Source: Candidatus Zhuqueibacterota bacterium (lineage in GTDB: Bacteria; Zhuqueibacterota; Zhuqueibacteria; Oceanimicrobiales; Oceanimicrobiaceae). From it: a DNA stretch of 64,000 bases. The notes under the pieces are model-generated. The model was not told where the DNA came from. It searched no databases and was given only the letters and a program-made list of their open reading frames with translations. This document shows, piece by piece, positions 19,702 to 28,774 of this stretch. How positions within the stretch are numbered: the first letter of the stretch is position 1; every line of letters starts with the position of its first letter. The DNA lies in NCBI GenBank assembly GCA_029261995.1, contig JAJDAF010000019.1, positions 1-64,000 on the forward strand. Reading direction: 5' to 3'. The position numbers and the translations under genes were made by a program.

Positions 19702-20163
19702 ATGGAAGAACTCGACAACACCCAGGAACCTGCAAACGTACCCCGCCGGAAGGTAGTCAACCTCATTCTGGGCGGTGGGCTGTTGACGACGGTGGGCTCC
19801 ATCCTCGCGCCGATTGTCAACTTCGTCATTCCGCCGAAAGTGCAGGAATCGACTCAGACCAGCGTGGTTGCGGCCAAAGTCGGAGAAGTGCCGCTCAACG
19901 GTGGCAAGGTATTTCGTTTCGGGACCAAGCCTGGCATTCTCGTGCATACTCAGAGTGACGAGTATATCGCATACTCGGCCATTTGCCCGCATTTGGAATG
20001 CACAGTGCAATACCGCGCTGATTTCAAACACATCTGGTGCGCATGCCACAACGGCCATTTCGACCTGACGGGCAAGAACATCGTCGGCCCGCCACCGCGC
20101 CCGCTGGAGGCGTTCAAAGTCGATCTGCGAGGCGAGGATATCGTCGTAAGTCGAATCAGCTAA
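19702..20163 (+). CDS. Rieske [2Fe-2S] protein of a b6f/bc-like complex
   Basis: A 153-residue Rieske protein with a single N-terminal membrane helix (about 17-38) and a C-terminal Rieske fold. The cluster ligands are in CPHLEC near residue 95 and CACHNGHFD near residue 114, the C-x-H and C-x-x-H pairs, including the disulfide-forming second cysteines. [10 protein letters not shown] is the usual Pro-rich loop. It takes one electron from quinol at the positive-side site and passes it to a c-type cytochrome. It is immediately followed by cytochrome b. There is no cytochrome c1 or f gene; the 9-heme cytochrome downstream may replace it. Confidence 0.93.
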   Translation: MEELDNTQEPANVPRRKVVNLILGGGLLTTVGSILAPIVNFVIPPKVQESTQTSVVAAKVGEVPLNGGKVFRFGTKPGILVHTQSDEYIAYSAICPHLECTVQYRADFKHIWCACHNGHFDLTGKNIVGPPPRPLEAFKVDLRGEDIVVSRIS

Positions 20164-20240
20164 TTTGTTTGCGAATTCATGGCATCGACCGAATCGTACA
20201 ACCATTCGATGCAAACAAACAATCTCAAGATAGTGGAAGA

Positions 20241-21359
20241 ATGAGGGAAATGAAAAAAAACAATGCTTCTGATGAAAGCCGCGGCCAACGCATGATGGCG
20301 TGGGTTTCAGAGCGATATGACCTGAGTGCCATCGAATATCTCATCAAGAAGAAAGAAGTCCCGATTCATAAACACAGCATCTGGTACTATTTTGGTGGGA
20401 TTACACTGTTCTTCTTCATGGTTCAGGTTGGCACGGGTATCTTGCTGCTGCTTTACTACCGGCCAACCGCGGAGGCAGCTTTTGAAAGCGTGCAGTTCAT
20501 CATGACTGAAGTCCGTTTTGGCTGGCTTATCCGCTCGGTCCATAGCTGGGCGGCCAACCTGATGGTGTTCGCGGCTTTCATCCATCTCTTCAGCGTCTTC
20601 TTCATGAAATCCTACCGCAGGCCGCGTGAACTGACCTGGGTCAGCGGCGTCTTCCTTCTGCTTCTGGCGATGGGATTTGGCTTCTCCGGCTACCTCCTGC
20701 CCTGGAATGAGCTGGCCTTCTTTGCCACCAAAGTCGGGACAGAGATTGTCGCTGTCGTGCCTGTGATTGGCGGATTTCTTCTCAAATTCCTGCGAGGCGG
20801 AGAAGACGTCACCGGCGCCACGCTAACCCGCTTCTTCGGCTTTCACGTCGCGGTACTGCCGATGATTACCACCCTGCTGCTCACCTTCCATCTCTGGGTG
20901 ATCCAGAAACAGGGAATGAGCACACCACCGTCCATCGAACGCAAGCAGCAGAAGCCCAAATCGATGCCCTTTGTTCCGAACTTTCTGCTGCGAGATCTGC
21001 TGGGCTGGATTCTCGCTCTGGGCGCGCTGGCTGCCATCGCCGCGATCTTTCCTTGGGAACTCGGCGTCAAGGCAGACCCATTTGCCCCCGCTCCTGCCGG
21101 CATCAGGCCGGAATGGTTCTTCGTCTTCATGTTTCAAACTCTGAAAGTCATTCCCGCCAAGGTGCTGTTTATGGATGGTGAAGTGCTGGGTGTGCTCGGA
21201 TTTGGTCTGGCCGGCCTGGCTCTCATCCTGGTTCCATTTCTGGATAAGAAGGCTGCGCTCGGCCAAAAAGGCAAGCTGTTCACCATTGCGGGCATCGTAG
21301 CGCTGCTGTTTATCATCATCATGACCTTAATATCCTACACCATGCCCCAAAACTTCTAA
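20241..21359 (+). CDS. Fused cytochrome b6/subunit IV-type cytochrome b
   Basis: A 372-residue membrane protein combining a b6-like N-terminal half and a subunit IV-like C-terminal half. Bis-His heme ligands are [15 protein letters not shown] (13 residues between His) and [16 protein letters not shown] (14 between). The 14-residue spacing in the second helix is the b6 pattern rather than the bc1 pattern. [13 protein letters not shown] marks the helix C/cd region and RPEWFF corresponds to the PEWY loop of the quinol oxidation site. The ATG at 20241 is preferred over ATG 20250. The gene lies between Rieske and 9-heme cytochrome genes, with four bases to the latter. Confidence 0.92.
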   Translation: MREMKKNNASDESRGQRMMAWVSERYDLSAIEYLIKKKEVPIHKHSIWYYFGGITLFFFMVQVGTGILLLLYYRPTAEAAFESVQFIMTEVRFGWLIRSVHSWAANLMVFAAFIHLFSVFFMKSYRRPRELTWVSGVFLLLLAMGFGFSGYLLPWNELAFFATKVGTEIVAVVPVIGGFLLKFLRGGEDVTGATLTRFFGFHVAVLPMITTLLLTFHLWVIQKQGMSTPPSIERKQQKPKSMPFVPNFLLRDLLGWILALGALAAIAAIFPWELGVKADPFAPAPAGIRPEWFFVFMFQTLKVIPAKVLFMDGEVLGVLGFGLAGLALILVPFLDKKAALGQKGKLFTIAGIVALLFIIIMTLISYTMPQNF

Positions 21360-21363
21360 AGAG

Positions 21364-22668
21364 ATGAAAGGGAAACACGTCATGCGGTTACGCAGATTCA
21401 CATATTTGAATACAAGCCTTTTGTTGCTCTGGGCCGGCTTCGTCTACGCACAAGCAGAGTCTCAGACCCAGGATGAAGTCAATAGCTGCATCTCCTGCCA
21501 TCTCGAAGTGGGAGACGAGTTGGCTGACCCTGTGGAAGGAATGAAGGAAGATGTGCATACGCGCCAGGGTCTGTCATGCGCTGATTGCCACGGCGGCGAC
21601 CCCAAGGCCGGTCTCGACGGCGACATGGAGGCCTCGATGGATCCGGGCAAAGGTTACATCGGCATACCAAAGCGCACCGATATTCCGCAGTTCTGTGGCC
21701 GCTGTCACAGCAACCCTAATTACATGCGCCGCTTTAACCCGCGCGTTGCCACCGACCAACTCGACCGCTACCGCACCAGCGTCCACGGCCAACGCCTGGC
21801 GAAGGGTGACACGAAGGTTGCTACCTGCATCGACTGCCATGGCGTGCACGGCGTCCGCGGCGCCAAAGACTCGCGCTCGTCGGTGTATCCGCTCAATATT
21901 CCTGAGACTTGCGGCAAATGTCATGCGGATGCCGAACATATGGAGGGTTACAACATTCCAACGGATCAATCTGAAAAATACAAAACTAGTGTGCACGGCA
22001 TTGCGTTGCTCGAAAAAGGCGACCAGGCAGCGCCAGCATGCAACGACTGCCACGGCAACCACGGCGCCAGTCCGCCGGGGGCGCCCTCGGTCGCTTTTAT
22101 CTGCGGCCAATGCCATCTCAATAACAGCGAGTTGTTTTTGAAGAGCCCGCACCGGGTGGCGTTTGATGAAATGGGTTTGCCGGAGTGTGAAACCTGCCAC
22201 GGCAACCACGGCATCCAGCATCCTTCAGACCAGATGTTGAGTACCGGCGACAGCGGCGTGTGCATTGAATGCCACGAGGAAGATTCGAAGGGCTACATCA
22301 CCGCTGTGGCGATGCATCAGCAAATTATCTCTCTGGAGAACAGCATCCAGCTTGCGGACAGCGTGGTCAGCAAAGCCGAGCGCGCCGGCATGCAGGTGAG
22401 CGAGAGCAAATTCCAGTTGCATGACGCCGATGATGCACTGATCAAGTCGCGCACGATGGTGCACAGCCTATCAGTCACCAAGATCCAAGAGGTCTCAAAG
22501 ACTGGATTGGACTTAGCCGAGGGAGCGCTGCAAGCTGGTTACGCCGCGCTTGACGAGGTACAATTCCGACGCAAAGGCCTGTCAATTTCGCTCATCTTCA
22601 TTCTCTTCTTGGCCTTCGGCGTTTATCTTAAGATCCGGGAGGTAGACCAAAAACATCCGCCGAAGTAG
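21364..22668 (+). CDS. Nonaheme cytochrome c with C-terminal membrane anchor
   Basis: A 434-residue exported cytochrome with a signal peptide (about 7-31, cleavage after an Ala-Gln-Ala region). Nine CxxCH sites follow: CISCH, CADCH, CGRCH, CIDCH, CGKCH, CNDCH, CGQCH, CETCH and CIECH. A helical stretch of about 100 residues comes next, then a C-terminal membrane helix (LSISLIFILFLAFGVYL). It follows cytochrome b by four bases. With no cytochrome c1 or f present, it is the likely electron acceptor of the Rieske/b module. Its heme wire could pass electrons to periplasmic or extracellular partners, or to the octaheme cytochrome of the first module. Confidence 0.9.
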   Translation: MKGKHVMRLRRFTYLNTSLLLLWAGFVYAQAESQTQDEVNSCISCHLEVGDELADPVEGMKEDVHTRQGLSCADCHGGDPKAGLDGDMEASMDPGKGYIGIPKRTDIPQFCGRCHSNPNYMRRFNPRVATDQLDRYRTSVHGQRLAKGDTKVATCIDCHGVHGVRGAKDSRSSVYPLNIPETCGKCHADAEHMEGYNIPTDQSEKYKTSVHGIALLEKGDQAAPACNDCHGNHGASPPGAPSVAFICGQCHLNNSELFLKSPHRVAFDEMGLPECETCHGNHGIQHPSDQMLSTGDSGVCIECHEEDSKGYITAVAMHQQIISLENSIQLADSVVSKAERAGMQVSESKFQLHDADDALIKSRTMVHSLSVTKIQEVSKTGLDLAEGALQAGYAALDEVQFRRKGLSISLIFILFLAFGVYLKIREVDQKHPPK

Positions 22669-22739
22669 AGGGTTCCGGAATCCACGGAATGAAAGCCTTG
22701 GGTAACCCGCCAATTGATGGCGAAACCACGGAACAACGG

Positions 22740-24416
22740 CTACTCGCCCGCCACCTGTATGCGCACGTTCACAGGTGGCGCCGGGGGAGGATCATTTTCC
22801 TGCAAAGCGTCGCTATGAAAGGTGACAGGCGAACCTGCTAAACCGGAGACGCTGGCGGTGACGGTGTGCTCCCCGGTCTCGCTGCCAAATGTCAACACGG
22901 TGGATGCCCGGCCGTTTGCGCCTGTTACAGATGTGCTGCTGGATAAAGTTGCGTCGCCGCGCGTGATCCGAAAAGTGACCGCAACGCTTCCCACAGGTCG
23001 ATTGTTCTGATCTCGCACTTCTACCACAAAGGGCTGCGGCAGAGTTGAACCCACAGGCCCGCTCTGCCCGTCTCCTGACACCAGAACCAGTTGTGTCGCT
23101 GGGTCGCGTGGCGTTGTCGAGCCTTTGATGACAGTGAAGGTGTCCCGCACGTCGCCGCGGTCATCGAGGAAGGTCGCGTCGAGTCGATTGTCGTCAATGT
23201 CGAGAACCAGGGAGCCAAGCTCGTTCATCGAGGTCACCATGACCGGGTGGTCAAGGCTGCCGCCGCTGGTTTTGCCGGAGCTTCCGTTGACCAGGTAGAC
23301 AGCGCCTTCGTGTGCGGCAGGACCCAAGGTCTGCTTTTCATAAGCGCCATCCCCCCCGTCGCGACCATCGCCGCCGTCCAGGATGTGGCTGTCCGACAGC
23401 GAGCCGGATTTGCCGTAGTGACTGTCGAGCAGGAACGAACGCTCATACGAGTGGCTGTGTCCACCCAGAACAAGATCTACGCCACTTGCTTCCAACCGCG
23501 GAACCGCGCGTTCCCGCATGTCTAGGAGTTCGCTCTCCTTGTCAGAATCGTGTGACCCTTTGGTGTACGGTGGGTGGTGCCAAAATGCGATGGTCCAGTC
23601 TTTGTCGTTGGAGGCCAGGTCCTCATCAAGCCAGGTCCACATGGCGCTGGTTTCCCCGCGCAGATTTCTGGTTGATGAATTCAAACAAATAAAATGAATG
23701 TTGCCATAGTCAAACGCGTAGTAGGCTTCCGTGCCTGACGGCATGCCACCCGCCTCACCGCTCTTCGGTAGGGTGAATATGTCATAATAGGGATAAGGGC
23801 CCGGACTCGAGCTGGTGCCGTCGTCGTGATTGCCGAGCGTAGGCCAGAGTGATGATTTTATCAGCATTGCTTCGTACATGTCCTCAAACACCGCCTTTTG
23901 ATACTCACTGACAGAGCCTTTACTGTAGGCGTTGTCTCCCAGCATCAACCACAGATCGGTGTGGCGGTTGCCGGTGAACTGATAATAGGCATCCCGCACT
24001 GCACGAGCCTTGTTGTCCGCGGTGCCGGAATCTCCCAGTATCCAGATACGTGTCGGCTTGCTGGTCCCGGGGGTCGGCGAGGTCAGGAAAAAGTGGGCAT
24101 CGTCCCCACCTGCCAGTACCGTGCTCGAACTGCCAACCGAGTAGAAATACCTGGTGTCCGGCGACAGTCCTCCTACCCTGACGATGTGCTCTTTGGTTTG
24201 CTCGGAATCATTGGCTGTGAGGCTCAGACTGCTCTTCAGGGTTCCGTAGGAAACACGACTGTCTGTTACTTTGTCAGTTTGCCAGCGCACGATGATACTG
24301 TGGTCAGTTCCCACCTGCAGGTACGGTCCACGCGTCACTCGCTGCGCGAAGGCGACCTGAGTGAAGAGCGCCAGGAACACCAGCGCCAAAGTCGTAAATC
24401 GTCTGTGATCAACCAT
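22740..24416 (-). CDS. Secreted purple acid phosphatase-like metallophosphoesterase with Ig-like C-terminus
   Basis: A 558-residue exported enzyme from the ATG at 24416. After the signal peptide comes a fibronectin-like PAP N-domain (VTRGPYLQVGTDHSIIVRWQTD). The metallophosphatase core carries all metal-ligand blocks: GDSG, GDNAY, GNHDD, WHHPPY and GGHSHSYERS. The C-terminal third holds a Big-1-like domain (RDQNNRPVGSVAVTF then TGANGRASTVL). It would release phosphate from organic esters outside the membrane. The protein ends in a PPPAPPVNVR tail like those of two other proteins of this operon. It is the last gene of a four-gene minus-strand run and overlaps the TPR gene by eight bases. Confidence 0.88.
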   Translation of the reverse strand: MVDHRRFTTLALVFLALFTQVAFAQRVTRGPYLQVGTDHSIIVRWQTDKVTDSRVSYGTLKSSLSLTANDSEQTKEHIVRVGGLSPDTRYFYSVGSSSTVLAGGDDAHFFLTSPTPGTSKPTRIWILGDSGTADNKARAVRDAYYQFTGNRHTDLWLMLGDNAYSKGSVSEYQKAVFEDMYEAMLIKSSLWPTLGNHDDGTSSSPGPYPYYDIFTLPKSGEAGGMPSGTEAYYAFDYGNIHFICLNSSTRNLRGETSAMWTWLDEDLASNDKDWTIAFWHHPPYTKGSHDSDKESELLDMRERAVPRLEASGVDLVLGGHSHSYERSFLLDSHYGKSGSLSDSHILDGGDGRDGGDGAYEKQTLGPAAHEGAVYLVNGSSGKTSGGSLDHPVMVTSMNELGSLVLDIDDNRLDATFLDDRGDVRDTFTVIKGSTTPRDPATQLVLVSGDGQSGPVGSTLPQPFVVEVRDQNNRPVGSVAVTFRITRGDATLSSSTSVTGANGRASTVLTFGSETGEHTVTASVSGLAGSPVTFHSDALQENDPPPAPPVNVRIQVAGE

Positions 24417-25290
24417 TCTTCGTCTCCATGCTTCGGCGGCGCACAACCTCAGCCAGTGCTGCCCGGATTTCGCCTTCGAGCCTAAGGGTTGATTGCAGAT
24501 TGCGCTTGCGCGATGTCAATGTCTCAATGCGGGAAAGTGCTTCTCCATAACATGCCTGCGCCTTGCCAAGCCGTCCCGCCGCGGTCAAAATCTGCCCACG
24601 CCGTAAAAGCCACTTTTCCTTGCGTGGAGACTGTGATTCAACCTGAGCGATGCGCGCAATTGCACCATCGTACTGTTTCAACTTGACTTCGAGGTCGATC
24701 GCCAGCAGTTGCAGCGTGACAATTTGGCCAAGTTTTTCAAGGCCTTCATCGAGGCCGGAGATGGCCGCCGGCCAATACTCCCGTCCCTCGGTGATGATGG
24801 CCTGCGCACGTTCGATGTAGTGCTCCGGCCGAGGCTCATGGCTTCCGGCCAAGGCTTGGGTGTAGTCAACAGCAGCCGCCAGATTCTGTCCAAGATGGCG
24901 CAGCACTCGCGCCCGTGTAAGCAGGCCTTCAATGTGGTTCGGGCTTTTCAGAAGAAAATGGTCTAGCACGGGTTTGGCGCGCTCGTACCACCCTGCCTCG
25001 AACAGTGTCTTGCCACGCCCGAGAACGACGATGTCAAGGTTTGCATCCAGGCGTGACGCCAGGTCAAAATCTGAAAGCGCCAGGTCCCAATCGCGGTGGT
25101 ACCGGTAAAGCTCGCCACGTTTCAAATAAAGCAGAGCGTCGGTAGAATCTTGCTCTATTTCCTTCGTCACTTCCATAATCTGTTCCTGCAGCGCCCCGTG
25201 ACTGTAACCGTTGCTGTAAAAGCCCAGGTAGTGCAGAAAACACATAAAGGCAGACGTGATGCTGATGATTTTTCCAGTTGCAGTGCTCAT
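24409..25290 (-). CDS. TPR-repeat protein
   Basis: A 293-residue protein made largely of tetratricopeptide repeats from about residue 45 on: ALLYLKRGELYRYHRDWDLALSDFDLASRLD, then VLGRGKTLFEAGWYERAKPVLDHF, then GLLTRARVLRHLGQNLAAAVDYTQAL, and weaker repeats afterwards. The first 30 residues are moderately hydrophobic and could be an anchor. TPRs mediate protein contacts. Placed between two phytase-type genes and the phosphatase, it may organise or localise them; this is inference from position only. Confidence 0.8.
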   Translation of the reverse strand: MSTATGKIISITSAFMCFLHYLGFYSNGYSHGALQEQIMEVTKEIEQDSTDALLYLKRGELYRYHRDWDLALSDFDLASRLDANLDIVVLGRGKTLFEAGWYERAKPVLDHFLLKSPNHIEGLLTRARVLRHLGQNLAAAVDYTQALAGSHEPRPEHYIERAQAIITEGREYWPAAISGLDEGLEKLGQIVTLQLLAIDLEVKLKQYDGAIARIAQVESQSPRKEKWLLRRGQILTAAGRLGKAQACYGEALSRIETLTSRKRNLQSTLRLEGEIRAALAEVVRRRSMETKNG

Positions 25291-25328
25291 CTCTAGTTCT
25301 TGTTTGGTTGAAAGGTGAAGTGGTATGG

Positions 25329-26687
25329 TCAGTTATTTTGCTCTGAGGTTGCCTGAACATTTTTCGGTGGTGCGGGTGGCGTGACATCAGCCAACGGCGC
25401 CAATTGGAGATTCTGATTGGTGAGGTTCTGTCCTTCTGAAACTGAAACGGGCTGAGACGAATCAGCAAATCCTGGCTTGCTGGCGACCAAATCATAGACC
25501 GCGGCTGGAATGTTTCTCAGCTCGTAGGAACCGTCCGCCACTGAACGGGTTTCAAGGCGGACTTGCCCGGACTGTACTAGACGGACGGTGGCGTTGTCCA
25601 CAGACTGCGTTGAATTTGCGACCTGTATCTTGCCGGAAATCGTGGCGCCGGTTCCTCTATCTTCAGGGCCGAGTCCTGTGGCTTCGAGAATGACATCCCA
25701 GCCTACACCAACAGTGGTACCATCGTTATTTATGCAGACAAACAAGCCAAGCGGATAGCCTGGCAGGGAGCGTTGCGTCGAGGCGATGCCGTCGGTATTC
25801 GACACGTCGTCAACATTCAACGCGCCGAGATGTTCCCATGTCTGGCGGTCAAAGAACTCGAAATCCGTCTGGTCGCTTTTTTGGTCGGAAACGACGATGA
25901 AGCCACTGCCGTCATCACTGGAGCCATCAGATGGGTAGGTGTAAAGCAACAGACCCTCTTCGTCAGAGTCAAAGATGCCTCCCCCGCCAAAATGGTCCTG
26001 TCCGTTCCTCGAGTGTGGCGTGCCGTCCGGATTGAACACAAAAATGCCCTTGCCGGTCTTCTCGTCCGGTATGTAAAGAAGATCGTAGAACTCATCGGCA
26101 ATCACGGTCTCAACACTGGTGGTGGGCTTGAAATCAAACAGCGCTTCACCAGTTTCCGCATTGTAAACGTAAACGATGTTGTCCGCGGTCACGTAGGCGC
26201 GGCGTTCCCCGTTGTTGCCAAAGTAGAGGTCAAGGTTGGGCTCGGAACGCAAGTCGTGCGCCCCCTGAATAAATTCTCGTTCAAAAATCCCTCCCGGAAA
26301 AGAGAAGACACTGACGGTTGAAGCCGGCTTGGAGGTCGCGACATAAAGCCGGTCTTTTTCCTGGTCGAAGATGACGCCGTTGACTCTCGTGCCACTGCCG
26401 AAACTACTGTGGCGCAGCGGTGCTTGCTCATTACCGACGAACGGGAATTTCCAAACCTCGACCAACTGACTGGCCTTTGCGCTGACGAACAAGAGTGTCT
26501 GCTCCGGGTCAGGCGTCTCCCAAAATGTGATGGTATCGATATCCTGACCGACGCCGTCCAGCTCAAATGCTGGCTTGACTGAAACTCTGCCAAAACTGCT
26601 CTGGGCGCTCGCAGGGGTGGTCCCGAGGAGCGCAATTGCCGAAGCGCCCAGAAGCAAGACTACGATCTGAAAGGTGTTGGACAGCAT
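25329..26687 (-). CDS. Exported phytase-like beta-propeller protein with carboxypeptidase-regulatory domain
   Basis: A 452-residue protein with an N-terminal signal peptide (cleavage near TPASAQSS), a propeller region at about 30-345 and a CarboxypepD_reg-like domain at about 350-435. The propeller resembles the phytase encoded upstream: VWKFPFVG, RVNGVIFDQEKDRLYVA, and FDSDEEGLLLYTYPSDGSS parallels the DDREGLALYG block of the true phytase. Several acidic calcium- and phosphate-binding positions look less conserved, so it may be a divergent phytase or a binding protein. It ends in ADVTPPAPPKNVQ and 8 further residues, the tail shared with its neighbours. The gap to the upstream gene is 12 bases. 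Confidence 0.75.
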   Translation of the reverse strand: MLSNTFQIVVLLLGASAIALLGTTPASAQSSFGRVSVKPAFELDGVGQDIDTITFWETPDPEQTLLFVSAKASQLVEVWKFPFVGNEQAPLRHSSFGSGTRVNGVIFDQEKDRLYVATSKPASTVSVFSFPGGIFEREFIQGAHDLRSEPNLDLYFGNNGERRAYVTADNIVYVYNAETGEALFDFKPTTSVETVIADEFYDLLYIPDEKTGKGIFVFNPDGTPHSRNGQDHFGGGGIFDSDEEGLLLYTYPSDGSSDDGSGFIVVSDQKSDQTDFEFFDRQTWEHLGALNVDDVSNTDGIASTQRSLPGYPLGLFVCINNDGTTVGVGWDVILEATGLGPEDRGTGATISGKIQVANSTQSVDNATVRLVQSGQVRLETRSVADGSYELRNIPAAVYDLVASKPGFADSSQPVSVSEGQNLTNQNLQLAPLADVTPPAPPKNVQATSEQNN

Positions 26688-26699
26688 CTTAATTCTCGC

Positions 26700-28082
26700 T
26701 TATTCGCCGTTCGAGGCTCTGACGTTGCGCGGTGGTTCGGGCGGTGTGACATCCGCCACGGGCCTCAGGCGGATGGTCTGGCCTGTAAGGGATTCTCCCT
26801 CGGCAACACTGACGTTGCCGACATAGTCTTCAAAGCCGGGACGCGCGCAGAACAGCTCGAAAGAACCGGCAGCGATGTTACTGAAGGCGAACTGACCGCC
26901 AGCGCCAGATGCTGTCTGGTGAATTGCATTGCCGTCTTGTTTCAGCTCGACAGTCGCATTTGCAACAGGGGTGCTGTCAAGGTCGTTCACCACGAGGCCC
27001 GAGATGGTCGTCACATTCGTGTCACCGCCATTGCGGCCATTGACGCAAACGGTGAGATCGCTCTCTGCAACTGCCGCCCAGTCATAGAGATGATAGCGCG
27101 AACCACCTTCGTCGTGGCCAATCAGGTAGCCATTAGGGAAGTTCGGACCCGCGGCGAAGGAGGTCACATCCAGGCCATCCGTGCCCAGCCCTCCCTTTCC
27201 CTTGTCATCCTTAGGCTCAATAGTCTTGACAAAACGGTTGTCGCCCTGGCGCTCGTACACTTTGTATGTGGAGTTTCCTTGACTGGAGAGGACAAGGTAG
27301 CCGGTACCGTCGGCACAACCGTAGAGAGCAAGCCCTTCGCGATCATCTTTGGTTCCGTCTCCTTCCGCGAACAGCAGCAAAAGGTCACTGCTGTTTTTCG
27401 GATCGGCGTGAAATTTATTAATGCCGCCCGCCTCCTCCGTGATGTAAACGTAGCCAAGCTCGTCATCCGCACAGAAACCCTCTGCCACGCCGCCGTTGAA
27501 GTTCAGATCACGGACCTGGCTCACGATGATGCCATCTGCGGTGCCGTTATCGGTGACGAGATACTGGCGAACGGCTCCGCCTTTCTTTGGCTTCTCGAAA
27601 ACATAAAGGGACCCGTCTGTGGCACGGCGGTAGAGAGTGAATCCGTAGCTGTCGTTCTGAATGTCGTTGTTGTTGCTGTTCTTATCAGCAATCTGAACAA
27701 GAACGTCACCGTTGGTGTAGTTAGGATTGAACTTCAGAAATGCGAGCTTTCCAACTTCTCTCAGATTCGCAGCCAGCACATCCACGACCTCGCCAGCCAG
27801 CGTGATGCCGTAGCGAACGTCGATGTTGTTGGTGCGCGTGCCCTGCTCAATGTGTTGCAGCTCACGGCCATTCATGTCATAAACATAGATGCCGGCGTCC
27901 TTGTCAGAGCCGATGATGACGCTCCGCTCAGGCTGCGTCGGGTGAATCCAAATCGCCGGATCGTCTGCATTTCCGGCAGTGGGCTTGGTGCTGACCACCG
28001 GCTCCACGGCTACCGTCTGTCCAAAAGCCTGAACTGCAGCCAGGAGTAACGCCGCAGCAACAAACCATCGTCTTGATACCAT
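26700..28082 (-). CDS. Secreted beta-propeller phytase
   Basis: A 460-residue enzyme that removes phosphate from myo-inositol hexakisphosphate. It has a signal peptide (about 1-22) and a six-bladed propeller phytase domain (about 25-350). Recognisable blocks are NADDPAIWIHPTQPERS, GSDKDAGIYVYDMNG, NNIDVRYG, GVAEGFCADDELGYVYITEE, GDGTKDDREGLALYG and YLVLSSQGNSTYKVYER, with the acidic calcium-binding and active-site residues of the family. A CarboxypepD_reg-like domain follows, then ADVTPPEPPRNVRASNGE at the end. AGGAGG lies seven bases before the ATG. It is the first gene of the phosphate operon. Confidence 0.93.
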   Translation of the reverse strand: MVSRRWFVAAALLLAAVQAFGQTVAVEPVVSTKPTAGNADDPAIWIHPTQPERSVIIGSDKDAGIYVYDMNGRELQHIEQGTRTNNIDVRYGITLAGEVVDVLAANLREVGKLAFLKFNPNYTNGDVLVQIADKNSNNNDIQNDSYGFTLYRRATDGSLYVFEKPKKGGAVRQYLVTDNGTADGIIVSQVRDLNFNGGVAEGFCADDELGYVYITEEAGGINKFHADPKNSSDLLLLFAEGDGTKDDREGLALYGCADGTGYLVLSSQGNSTYKVYERQGDNRFVKTIEPKDDKGKGGLGTDGLDVTSFAAGPNFPNGYLIGHDEGGSRYHLYDWAAVAESDLTVCVNGRNGGDTNVTTISGLVVNDLDSTPVANATVELKQDGNAIHQTASGAGGQFAFSNIAAGSFELFCARPGFEDYVGNVSVAEGESLTGQTIRLRPVADVTPPEPPRNVRASNGE

Positions 28083-28774
28083 CGATAAACCTCCTGTCAG
28101 AATGCAAAGTAGACTCAGATGCCTGCTTGCGTAAATGCTTTCTAATCCGTAATTCAGCGCGTGTAAATCTTACAATTAAGTAAGTGCGGAATCGACTGTA
28201 GCCTGTGGCTTCTGCCTGCAAGCACGAGCCTGCTGAATCGTGGGCATGTCTTCGCAAAACCTATGCCACGAGAGCAAGTCGGACGCAGGCAAGCCAAACC
28301 ATTGTGCAACGCGGATATTTCCAAATGGGTCACAGCTCCGCAGGCATGGCCTGAAACAGAAAACAACTCGGTAAGCTGATATCTCGGGAAAGGCAGGCTA
28401 TTCTTGTCTGGATAAACAGGGTTGGAGAACATCCGTGGTCCGGCGGCCGCCCGAAGCTACCACAGCAGTCGAACCAATCTGACATTCCCCGAACGAAGAG
28501 CTTGTGCCCCGAATGAAGTATTACCTGTGTAAACCCAAAACCATCCACAGTGAACGTGTAGAGTTCATTCACCGCAAGATATCCCTATTGAAAACGTTTC
28601 AGACCGGTCGATCCGAAGGGTTGGAAAGCCAGGGTCTGAATCGTGTGATCTCGGGCGACAGGTAGACGAAAGCGTCTTTCAGGACATAGGGTCTCGGGTT
28701 AGCCTGCGGCACTTGCGGTCAGCAAACCAGCAATCTACACAGCCAGCGTGCAAAGCCTGTATGTCCTAGCGTGG
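28083..28774. other. Intergenic stretch between phytase and symporter genes
   Basis: About 690 bases with no supported gene. The phytase promoter should lie in the first 150 bases, but no convincing -35/-10 pair stands out. A small AGACG-AAAG-CGTCT hairpin lies at 28664-28677. Nothing else is recognisable. Confidence 0.5.

Noticed and set aside
26919-28049. 376-codon open frame on the + strand opposite the phytase gene
   Set aside because: The minus-strand frame carries clear phytase motifs and a signal peptide; the + frame has neither.
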